The notes below the pieces were generated by a model. It did no database searches and had not been told where the DNA came from. It worked only from the letters and a program-made list of their open reading frames with translations. Made by a program: the position numbers and the translations under genes. Below, piece after piece: positions 38,050 to 48,131 of a DNA stretch of 64,000 nt. How positions within the stretch are numbered: the first letter of the stretch is position 1; every line of letters begins with the position of its first letter. This stretch comes from Ooceraea biroi (lineage: Eukaryota > Arthropoda > Insecta > Hymenoptera > Formicidae). The DNA lies in NCBI RefSeq assembly GCF_003672135.1, contig NC_039516.1, positions 5,377,838-5,441,837 on the forward strand. Reading direction: 5' to 3'.

Positions 38050-38930
38050 CAGTAAGCAAAATGTGTGCAATCCGCCAGCAGATTGGTAACAGATTAGTGC
38101 AGAAGTTGACAGCAAATTGGCATCCGTTATGTCCGCATTAGGATAGTGATCTGCCAGCAGAGCCTGCTAACAGACTCTGCCAGCAGATTGGCGGCAGAAA
38201 CCGAGCAGGATCTGTTAACATTTGACGGCAGATCGAAGGCAGAAACCGAACAGAATCTGCAGCTTTTGGCCATTCATATTTACGATATATTAAAGCACGT
38301 GTTTACTTTTAACACACTATAAATTGGCATTTTATATTACCATGTGTTAAAAGAACGCATTTGTTTGTTTGTTAAATTAAAGTACATTTGGCTTGATGTG
38401 TCTTTCTGACAGTTCGTTGCATAATCCCTCTCTTATTGTTAATTTATTCTAATCTGAAGTCCGAAATTTGCTTTCGAACTTCAGATTGCTCGTGGCGTGC
38501 GTGAACTACATGGACGTTGTCCATGGGAGCCTCTGTGCCGCAAGTGCAAAAATTTTCAGAAAAATTAATATTATCATGCCAAGGCGCGTATATTAACTTA
38601 TATAACTGTTAGGCTAAATCTTAACATCGAGTAAGAACTCGACGCGTGCACCGCGTAGCGGTGCGGAGCGAAAACACATATTCATAGCCGTGTAAATTTG
38701 AATACCGTCAAAAGCTGCGGATCCTGTTCGGTTTCTGCTGCCAATCTGCCGTTAGATTCCGCGCGCGCAGATCTTGCTCGGTTTCCGCTGCCAATCTGCC
38801 GTTAGATTCCGCGCGCGCAAATCTTGCTCGGTTTCTGTCGACAATCCGACTTCAAGCCATGTTTGCGGATTCTGCTCGGTTTCTGCCGCCAATCTGTTCT
38901 CAGATTTTGTGAGCAAGCTCCGTTACATTT
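38050..38930. repeat. Imperfect inverted repeat with about 50-bp tandem modules
   Basis: Modules such as GGCAGAAACCGAGCAG (38202-38217, with relatives to 38260) recur in inverted form as CTCGGTTTCTGCYGCCAATC between about 38725 and 38900. On the right side two units repeat at exactly 50 bp (GTTAGATTCC ends at 38760 and 38810). The two halves face each other around a 400-bp centre. The block starts within about 90 bp of the stop codon of the ten-exon gene and may lie in its 3' UTR. It is probably a fold-back element; exact ends and target duplication are not resolved. Confidence 0.6.
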
Positions 38931-40376
38931 CTGGCACCAATTTGTCGAATTAATCGTTAATAACAACTTCTGTATCAAATTTGTTGTCTTTTGGCTGGCA
39001 ATAGTTGATAGCAGATGGTTAGCATCATCTGCTTTCGGCAGACTTGGCTATCCGGGCAATTACGTACCTTTCGATGTACGCAAAACGTCGTATCTGCGAA
39101 ATTTGTACTTTGATTATATTTTTTATACACTCGGTGTATCTCACGATCATACGAAATGTGCGAGAGATTCATCAAGTTTCGTCAACAGTTTGCGCGTAAC
39201 AATTTGCTGAGCCCGTCAAGCCAACGAGTTGGAAATAGCTATAAAAGTTTTTAACAGCGGTTTACGAAGGAACTCTATGCGATTTAGGGAACGTTCGCTC
39301 TTCCGAGAGCTCTACACGAATGTGTAATGACGAAAGGGGCGGAAGTTCCGCCGCGGAACGCGAACGGTAACATCGCTCCTCACGCAACATTGTGTATGTA
39401 CGTGGAACTAATGTCAAGTAATACTTTATGATGTGTAACAAGTAACACACGATCTAACTCCTAACCAAATGTGTTCCGTGCGTCTCTTGGTACGTTCATC
39501 CGCATTCTATTTATACATACGTTTGTCGTTATTAAGCATTAACAATAAAAGAACGAAAGCGGAATCAAAGATCGTAAGTCTACGCGCGGGCGATGTCGTT
39601 TTATTGCCAGTTATAAAACCGCGTCGCGCGGACAGTCGTCACGAGAATAATAGCGGGTACATTATGCAACAGGTTTAGGGTAACATTCTTGTAATTATGT
39701 ACAGGTAACAATTGCAGGCGACTGCAAGTATTTGCTCATGTAATGTAATCAAACAAAGGATAACGTTGTTATTACCTGCGTGCGTTTTCTTCTTTCCTCC
39801 TCCCTCCCTCCCGTGTCCTCTCTCACCCACGTGCTCGAACGGGTTGAAGTTACGAGCGGATTGAGTTAAACGAGAAGTTAGCGGCTTTCACGTTGATATT
39901 CAGCGCCAGTAATTGTACAGAAAACTTTTATTCATTTATTTGCAGTTTTCATTTAAATATTCATATTCGTTGGGCGCACTTTAGCTTTCCTCATAGTCTC
40001 TCTTTGCGTTCATAATTTGTTATCAGATGCGTTTCAAATTGTTTAATTTGTGCTTTATGAAATTCTCAAGTTGGTCATATGCGTGACGAACGTCCATCTT
40101 GAATTCAAATGCAAGTTGCTGCCATGTTGCAGCATCGTTTGGAGATCGCGGTTGAAATTTGAATAACGAGCGAGAGAAAATGAACTCGGTGGCTTTTCCG
40201 CGGAATATATTGTCATCGGCTTCTTCCTTTGCTAATGCGTACGTTTTTCTTTGGAATTCAAGGTTCTTTTGTACTATTTTCTTGATAAGTCACGATACTT
40301 TGGATGCTTCACTATTTGCGCAAGTGACGTGTCATTATATCTCATTGTTGAAATCAATCTGCGAATTTCACTCCAG
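38931..40376. other. Intergenic stretch between the ten-exon gene and MSH5
   Basis: No gene seen. An AATAAA hexamer near 39544 could serve the upstream gene if its 3' UTR is about 1.6 kb long. A TTTCCTCCTCCCTCCC-type tract lies near 39.79 kb. Confidence 0.4.
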
Positions 40377-40543
40377 AGATGTGCAATTTGAGTCGATACT
40401 GAACGAAACCAGCAGCGATGATGACGAGGAATCCCGCGAACCGAACTTTTCGATGTCGCAATTGGGCGCGGCGGCGCGAAGGCAACCAAGATCGTGCAAC
40501 TCTACGTCGCAGATCGGTAATTTCACCGACAGGGACGAGGCTA
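40377..40543 (+). other. Candidate 5' exon of MSH5
   Basis: After an acceptor-like TTTCACTCCAG (ending 40376) the frame reads DVQFESILNETSSDDDEES, then a Ser/Arg-rich stretch. Possible donors are G|GTAATT (exon end 40516) and A|GTATTT (exon end 40543). MSH5 proteins have a short acidic N-terminal region before the first conserved block, which fits. Both donors leave phase 1. That does not join the good acceptor of the next exon at 41815 (phase 0) but does join an upstream acceptor ending at 41749. The start codon is not identified. Alternatively this is a chance frame or the end of another gene. Confidence 0.3.
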
Positions 40544-40730
40544 GTATTTCCGGAAATTGATTGATGAACAGATTGCGTAATTACAATATGTTAGAGTAAC
40601 TGGAAATATTTTATTTTATTTTAAATGATTTCTTAGCTCTTCTATGATTTTTAATCGTTTATTTATTTCCTATATTACAATTGTTACATTATATCTTATA
40701 TTATAATAACTGCAATAAAAGCCTGGCAAC

Positions 40731-41667
40731 CAGGGATCGGCATCAACGATATTTTCAGTAATATTTTCAGCTTTAATTAACAATTATTTTGATAATCAGT
40801 AATCAACTTCGAGAAATTTATTATTAATTGATTAATCAGTAATTATAGTATAAAATATTTTTGTTACTTGATTAATCAGCAATCAGAACGTAATAATTTT
40901 AATTACTTGATTAATCAATAATCAGACCGAAAAATGTTTCAATTATTTCATCACTCAGTAATCAGTGTCAGATGTTCCTTGATTATTTAGTTGATTTTTT
41001 TCTGGATTATTTTCTTGATTATTTAAGTAGTTATCAGCGTACAGCACCAATTCCATACAGAAAAAAATGAAATTAACGCAATATTTCACTATTTAAATTA
41101 TTTTTTTATCAGTCATAAAAAATCCTACTTCAACTAATTTTATTAGAAAAATATTGCGTTGAATTAATTTTTTTCTGTATATAATTGCTGCTGTACGCTG
41201 ATGACTTAAATAATCAAGATACTTAAATAATCAAGAAAATAATCCAGAAAAAAATCAACTAAATAATCAAGGAACATCTGACACTGATTACTGAGTGATG
41301 AAATAATTGAAACATTTTTCGGTCTGATTACTGATTAATCAAGTAATTAAAATTATTACGTTCTGATTACTGATTAATCAAGTAACAAAAATATTTTATA
41401 CTATAATTACTGATTAAGCGAATAATTAAAAAATTTTTCACTTTGATTACTGATTACTGGAGTAATTGAAAAATTGTTTATTGTGATTACTGATTAATCG
41501 AGTAATTGAGAAATTGTTCTTTTTGATTACTGGTTAACCGAGCAATTGAAAAATTGCTTATCTTGATTACTGATTAATCAATTAATCGGGAATTATTTTT
41601 TCCTGTCAAATAAATAATTAAATACTCAAGTAATATTAATTTATTATTAATATTTTGCCGATCCCTG
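40731..41667. mobile_element. hAT-type fold-back element (non-autonomous)
   Basis: A 937-bp element with perfect 12-bp TIRs CAGGGATCGGCA and a perfect 8-bp target duplication CTGGCAAC (40723-40730 and 41668-41675). The 8-bp duplication and CAGGG start are typical of hAT transposons. The interior is two long inverted arms built from diverged units of about 40 bp containing GATTACTGATTAATCRAGTA. The right arm carries several more units than the left. No transposase. It lies between the candidate 5' exon and the first firm exon of MSH5. Confidence 0.88.
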
Positions 41668-41814
41668 CTGGCAACAGAGAAATTCTCATTAATGCGGAAC
41701 GTGTTAATCGCAATATTCGATTAAACACCATTGCGATGCGATCTCTCAGAATGCTCTCCCTCGCACATTTTATTATACTTCGCGAATAAACATGAACCGC
41801 GTTCCTCCTCGCAG

Positions 41815-44800
41815 ATCATTTTGGCGATGATCTGGTCGAACAATCAGTTGGGCGCGGCCTACTACAACATTCTCACGTCCGAATTATTCGTGATGGACGA
41901 CACTTACGATGACGGCGTTCGCTTCAACATCATGAAGATCCTGTACAGGCAGTGTCAGCCGCGCTACGTCATCACGATCTCCGGCACGTCCGACGAGTTC
42001 CTCACGGCGATCGAGGCATTGGTAAAGTCGGAAACGTCGGTCAGCTCGGGCGATTCGCAAGGTATGGACAGTGCCCGGCCGGTGCAGGTCTCGCTGAAGG
42101 TGATGCAGAAGAAAGAGTACAGTTTCGACAGATGCTATCACCGCGTACGATGTCTCAAGCTGCAGTCGGAGCCGGCGGACGCCAACAACGTCGAAAGGCT
42201 TATCTTCCTGCAGAGCCTGTTGAATTTCAAATCGATCGTCATGATCCACGCGCTCGGCCTGCTCTTGATCTACATCGACCAGCGTTGGAGCAATATCACC
42301 CTCGACCCTTCCGGCAGGGCCGAGTTCGTATCCGTGAGCAACGTGACACTGTGAGTCTCTGACCTGTCGCGCTGCGATCAAGTCTCTGGCCCACAGTGGG
42401 CCAGCGAACCAGTAAACCTGGCCAAAAATATGAAAAACGAAAATTCACGCAAGGTGTTCGTATTATAGAGAAATATTCTTTTTTTGTTTTTATTCAAGAA
42501 AAATTTATTATTCCATATCATCATTATCATCATTTTCGTGATCACAACAATCGTTAGAAAATGCATTGTTTTTTTCTAAGAGACTGAGAATTTCTGCATT
42601 AAAATGCAGAAATTTTGCCTCTTTTTTACGATTTTTCAAACATAATGGCAGATATTGGCACATTATTTTTGCCGAAAATGAAAAAGAAGATCTTAAGCTA
42701 TAGAATGAATAAAGAAACTCGCTGGGATCGCGTGGGATTTTTTTGATAGATCGAAGAATGTGCGGAGAGAGGGAATGCAAAGTGCGTCTGCCGGTAAACA
42801 GCCCTTGTGATGGAAAGAAATTATGCTTTTCTTTTTCATCAATAACTTTTATAAATAGCTAAAGTATTATTATAAATGATATTCTAACGGTGTATTCTTT
42901 TATATAAGTATTTTACGCAATAAATACTCCTATATAAACGCGTCGCGTGGAGAGAAAAAAATTGGGATATTTTATATCACCCGTGTTTTAGGTATTGTGG
43001 AATAAAGAAACAACATAGAAGAAACATTTTGCCAGAATACATTGAACTAGATATTATACTAATATAATAGGTACGTTTGAACACCCTGTGTGAATTTTCA
43101 TTTATTATATTTTGGCCAGGTTTACTGGCTCGCTGGCCCACTGTGCGGCCGTAGCGCAACGTACAATCTAATTGAAAATTTAGTTGATGTTATTTTTCTT
43201 AAAAAAAGGGTTCAGATGCTTGGAAGGCACTTGTAAAATTTCTTTTTACTCGGATTGTGAATTATTTGTGTTATTCTGTGAAAAATCGGATGCCGTTTAA
43301 TTTAATTAATGAAATTCGAACTCTGTCAATTAAGAGTCTTCAACTGTTTAACATGCTTTTATCGTTCTTGGTCTCATACGAATATTTCTTGTTCTAAAAA
43401 TCATGCACCTTTTATTTTGTGAAATTTTGTAGACGCGACATTGTCATGATAGACGACGGCACCTACAATGCACTGAATATCGTACACGCCAGGCATCACC
43501 CGAGTTTCTTCAAGTGTGGTGACGCGGCGTCGCAGAAACAAAGTGGCAGTTTATTCCTCCTTTTAAACCGTTGCCAATCGCGACCTGGAGCGCAATTTCT
43601 GTGGCAAGTAGTCGGAGTCGTATTGTTTCGTGTCACAATTTTTTATATGGCTATATTACAATGCCATTGTATTAAAATAGATTAATAAAAATATCTACTC
43701 TGATTATCGATCATGCGAGAAAAATGCCGATAAGAAATGCAATTATCTGACATACGATATTTTATTGTAGGAAAACATTGTGGCATCCTACAAAAGACAT
43801 CAAAGTCCTTAACGAAAGATTCGAAGTCGTCGAATTCTGTTTGAATCCAGATAATCAGAGTATCGTCGAAAGTCTGACGTCATGCTTAAAACACGTTTAT
43901 CGTTTAAGCAATATTGTATTGGATCGATATCTGGCACAGCAAGCTAAAATTTCCGACTGGCGACGACTGCACAAGGTTTATCAGATTGTTTTTCTAATCA
44001 TCATTATGATATAATAATTTATTCATGTTCATTACACGCTGCCGACGTATCTTACTCTGCGCTTCGCATTACAGACGATCTCATCTATAATTTACATCGC
44101 CGATATATGTGAGAAATACCGTGAGAGGATCAGCCTGTTCGGCAAAATTGTCGGTAGCGTCACAAATGAAGTACGCCACGTCAAGTATTTTATCGAGCAC
44201 ATCGTGAACCTTAGCGCCAAGAGAACCGAGAACGACTTCATCGTTCGACTAAACGTGGACTCGCACCTGGACAAATGTAAGCTAATTTTGTTCTTCGCAC
44301 TTTGCAACAATATTCTTCGGTTTTTATCAAGAAATTCTGTAATAAGTTGCCAATTCAAGTTATTATAATACGTCTCGATAAATTATTTCATATTTCCATG
44401 TTTCTTACTTAAAATGCACATTATACACTCTTCCATCGAAAGTGCATCACATGAGGAGCACTTTACCAGAGACCCTCGCACGAATAGGAGAGCAAGACAT
44501 GCAGCATCTTCCATCCTCGGCGACGACTTGCAAAATGGTGTATATACCGAACATCGGGTACCTTTTGGCGATAACCGAGTGGAATCGATCACCAGCTGAT
44601 AATATCGACTTGCAGAACCTGGAGTTCAAATTTGTCAGCAACAATATACGCTATTATAAAAGCCCTAGCGCCAAAGGTTCTATTTGAATGATCTAACGAT
44701 AATTCTAAGCTCCTCCGCACATCGTAATCCTGAATACCGACTTTGATTTTTTCTTTTTGCATAATTGTTATTCATTTTCACAGAATTAGACGCAACCGTG

Positions 44801-47126
44801 GGGGATATATTGTTAAGGATAAATAAACGAGAGAGCCACATTGTCCTGAAGCTCGTGAAATACATAAATAAGCATTCCGCGTCGATCTTCAACGCGATCT
44901 ATTTATGCGCCGAGTTAGACATGTCAGTAGTCATAACTTCTTAATTAAACAATATCAAAATTAATTAGAAAATTATTATAAAGTTTTAAATCAAGAAACG
45001 ATCGATATGACACGTGCCCCAATCGTTACAGGTTGTTGGCGTTCCACCTGGTTGCGCGAGAACACAATTACGTGAAGCCGAACATGGTGGAACGGCAAGT
45101 TATAGCGGTGGAGCAGGGCCGACATCCCCTGCATGAATTTCTAATAACGTACGTCCCGAACGACACGTACTCCGGGGACGGCCGGAGCCTCGTGAAAATC
45201 CTGACCGGTCCAAACGCCTCCGGGAAGAGCACCTATCTCAAGCAGATCGGGCTCATAGTGTTCATGGCGCACATCGGGTGCTACGTGCCGGCCAAATCAG
45301 CCACCATCGGAGTAGTCACTCACATTCTGACGCAGATCACGTCGAGGGGTAACATCGCTCTTAACATGAGCATGTTCCTCGAGGACATACGGCAGGTATA
45401 AACTACGTTCGCCGATGGTCGAAAAATGTTTTTACCAAAACGAAAGTAAAGTTCTTGAGAGAGAGAGAGATGCACTCGCCATAAAAATAAAATTGTTCGC
45501 TAAACTAATTCAATGATCTTGTTGCCGCATTGATTTTTCAGATAAACGTCGCCCTTCACACCTCCACGCCAAACTCCATCGTGATCTTGGACGAATTCGG
45601 AGACGGCACGTCCGAGAGGAGCGGCTTGTCGCTGCTCGCGGCTGTGCTGAACAGCTTCGTCGAGCGCGGTGCGTACTGTCCGCACGTTTTCGTGGCCACG
45701 CACATCCTTCAGGTGGTGCATATGCTGCAGAGTCCGATGATCGAGGAACAGGTGGGCCGCGCATCCAGACGAAGTCTGCGTTCGATCGCCTTCAGCGATC
45801 CTTTAAAGGGGGAGCCTGCTTTAGAACGCTGAAAATGAGGTATATTTTACGAATTGTTTTTGGAGAAACTATACAGCGGATCATTATAAAACTTTTATGC
45901 ATTTATTAGTACATGTTTAAAGATAAAAAAATTATTTTTTTATTTGAATATATCGCTTGTAGAGGTCGTCCTGGAGAAATCTTAGTGCAGCCGCGTCGCC
46001 GGCATTGCAAATTGGTGAGCATTCTCCTGCCTCCAAATTTCGTCTAAACTGAAAAATTGAAATATCTTCTCGTTATTTATGAATTCCCATCGTCGATGAA
46101 CCAAAGAGAGCAGAAAAAAGTTGAAAAGTGCCAAAATGGTGGAGCTTAGAACACAAAACTACGATTTTTAGGCAAAGTTTTTGAACTTTTTCATGCAAAA
46201 ATAATTGTTTAACTTAATGTTTTTATGAATATTAAAGGTTCATCGACGATGGGAATTCATAAATAACGAGAAAATATTTCAATTTTTCAGTTTGGATGAA
46301 ATTTGGAGGCAGGAGAATGCTCACCAATTTACAATGCCGGCTGCACTAAGTGCTTCCAGGACGACCTCTACAGGCGATATATTCAAATCAAAAATTAATT
46401 TTTTTTATCTTTAAACATGTACTAATAAATGCATCAAAGTTTTATAATGATCCGCTGTATAGTTTCTCCAAAAAAAATTCGTAAACTTATACCTTATTTT
46501 CAACGTTCTAAAGCAGGCTCCCCCCTTAAATTATATATGTATACCGCGTGTGGTTTTGATTTATTTAATTATTATGCAGACGTTTGAATTCATCACGAAC
46601 GGCAACGGCTCGCTGGCGTATCTTTACCGTTTAATCGAGGGACAAACGGCACACAGCTTCGCGCATGCAGCCGCACGAAACGCGGGTTTGGATGAGCAAG
46701 TTATCAGACGAGCGTTAGAGGTAATTGCACATCTTGTCTCTTTCATATCTCAATTTATACATAATTAAATGTGAAATTTGCAACTTGCAAGATCAAAACG
46801 GAAAAGGAAACAATTTAATATTTGAATATTTTGTCGCGAGTATACTTAAACAAATTAAAAACATTTTGTAGGTATACGATAAATTTAAGACCAGTGAGTT
46901 ATCTTCACGATTATCGGAAGCACAAAAGCAAGACGTGTAAGAATAATTTTAGTTCCAGAAAATTTGCTATATTCATATGAAAATAAAATTTATCGAGATT
47001 AATAATTTATATGATTTTAGGGCGACGCCTATTTTCGGACGATTACTGGGATCTGAGAATTTCGATCTGGAAGAACTGAAATCGCTGGTTCGACAAGCTA
47101 CGGAACCGCTACTTGCGAAGAAATAA
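41815..47126 (+). CDS. MutS protein homologue 5 (meiotic crossover factor), N-terminus missing
   Basis: Exons: 41815-42350, 43433-43603, 43771-43975, 44075-44276, 44443-44676, 44784-44922, 45032-45395, 45542-45751, 46580-46720, 46872-46936 and 47021-47126 (stop TAA). Together they give 790 residues in consistent phase, against 830-odd for human MSH5. MSH5 pairs with MSH4 to clamp and stabilise recombination intermediates in meiosis. The translation matches MSH5 along its length: the opening IWSNNQLGAAYYN block, the core motif KISDWRRLHK, ELDATVGD, Walker A GPNASGKST (45207-45233), Walker B LDEFGDGTS in the 45542 exon, and the ABC signature region. As in other MSH5/MSH4, the mismatch-recognition domain I is absent. 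The first exon may instead begin at 41750. One intron is GC-AG. ATTAAA hexamers near 47220 and 47255 may signal polyadenylation. Confidence 0.93.
42392..43145. mobile_element. TIR element in MSH5 intron
   Basis: The ends are inverted copies over about 65 bp, starting CACAGTGGGCCAGCGA and including CCAGTAAACCTGGCCAAAA, with about 10 differences. The length is 754 bp with an AT-rich interior and no transposase. A CAGTGGG start would suit hAT, but I could not find a clean 8-bp duplication in the flanks. It begins about 40 bp after the exon donor. Confidence 0.72.
43604..43770 (+). other. GC-AG intron in MSH5
   Basis: Splicing TG|GCAAGTAG...TTGTAG|G restores a TGG codon and the frame, reading QFLWKTLWHPTKDI, which aligns with the conserved MSH5 block. 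Every nearby GT gives phase 0 or 1 and breaks the frame. The donor matches the GC-AG consensus (GCAAGT). Confidence 0.8.
45807..46525. mobile_element. TTAA-flanked fold-back element in MSH5 intron
   Basis: A 719-bp element between TTAA at 45803-45806 and TTAA at 46526-46529. The ends begin (A/G)GGGGGAGCCTGCTTTAGAA, and the two arms are near-perfect inverted copies of roughly 290 bp around a 130-bp centre. TTAA targets and G-rich ends are typical of piggyBac-type elements. No coding capacity. It starts 55 bp downstream of the donor of the Walker B exon. Confidence 0.82.
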
Positions 47127-47339
47127 AAGAAAGACAACACCAAAGAAAAAGATATTTCTATCTACGTTAATTGAATTGTTATATTACGTATTTTATGTTT
47201 TCCTATTTATAGTTATTTATATTAAATTAATTAACTTAATTAATAATTATTTGTATTAAAGAATGGAGGAAAATATTTAACTATTTTCAAAAAAAATGTT
47301 ACGCGTTTCTTTGCGTGTGCACCTTCCGAAACCTTCCGA

Positions 47340-48064
47340 AACGCGTCAGAGATGTCGCGAGCAGTTACGTCTACACCGGTGCCACCTACGACCTCGCCGC
47401 CAGGTGTCATGGCGGTTGGCTCGCGCCGGCGGCCGGGAGTTGGCGCTCGCGGTCTTTCCGTTGTCAATAACGGGTAAGCGGACACGGTGCGTCCCGGCAC
47501 GAAGAGCGAACGGTCGTCCTCGCCGCGAGATAGATACCGAACGGCCGAGCCGCGGATGCGATTCGGCTGCTACGCGGACGCGAATCGTGCGTGCGTGCGT
47601 GTGCGTGCATCGTCCGCGCTCGCGCGCGCCGCTGCCCAGCCGCCTCGTCTCGTCTCGACGACGTCGACGAGAACGACGACGCGAACGTTCGGCCGGGGGA
47701 CGAGCGAGACCCGCGGCACAGATTCGCACGGGCGTGCCTTGGAGGCGAGAGGAGAGCGCGTGGTTCCCGGGGAATACAGCGTCTACGACGAGGAAGAAAC
47801 GGAGGAGGCGAGAGCGAGAGGGACGGACGGCGGAGCGGGGCGTCCGGTCGAACGAGGGAAGGAGCAGGGGCGACCGGTCGCCGCGCGGGTTTGAATGCGA
47901 ACGCTTCCCAACTGTCAACCGTCGTCGTCGGCAGCGCCGAGGCGCGCGCGATCGTCGATCTCCCCGTCTTTCTCGCACGCCCGAGTCGATTAATCGGTCG
48001 CGATAAATAACGGACGCAGAGTCGAGGTTTTATGGTGCCGATCGCGGTGCGGGGGACCGACTAA
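47340..48064 (+). promoter_or_regulatory. CpG-rich promoter and 5' UTR of the kinesin-13-like gene
   Basis: Strongly GC- and CpG-rich DNA begins about 210 bp after the MSH5 stop and runs into the ATG at 48065. Long frames on both strands here reflect the scarcity of stops at high GC, not coding. No TATA box is evident. The transcription start is not resolved. Confidence 0.5.
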
Positions 48065-48131
48065 ATGACCATGGATCACGGTACGTGCAACATCGACGTC
48101 GGCTGCAGCATAAACATCCAGAGGACCGACG
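48065..48131 (+). CDS. First coding exon of a probable kinesin-13 (partial)
   Basis: The exon reads MTMDHGTCNIDVGCSINIQ then RTD, ending GACG|GTGAGT in phase 1, so the next codon begins with G. Kinesin-13 proteins (Drosophila Klp10A, KIF2 family) start with a short stretch containing VG-x-S/Y-V-x-I-x-R-(T/S)-D-G-R. Here VGCSINIQRTD(G) fits that pattern, with Gly completed across the intron. Kinesin-13s depolymerise microtubule ends at spindle poles and in interphase. A second ATG at 48071 has the better context (GACCATGG). The motor domain is not in the window, so the call rests on about 12 residues. Confidence 0.5.

Noticed and set aside
47296..48010. Long frames in the GC-rich block before 48065 (up to 236 codons, both strands)
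   Set aside because: Arg/Pro/Ser-rich, present on both strands, and without homology. They are expected from few stop codons at high GC. Read as promoter and 5' UTR.
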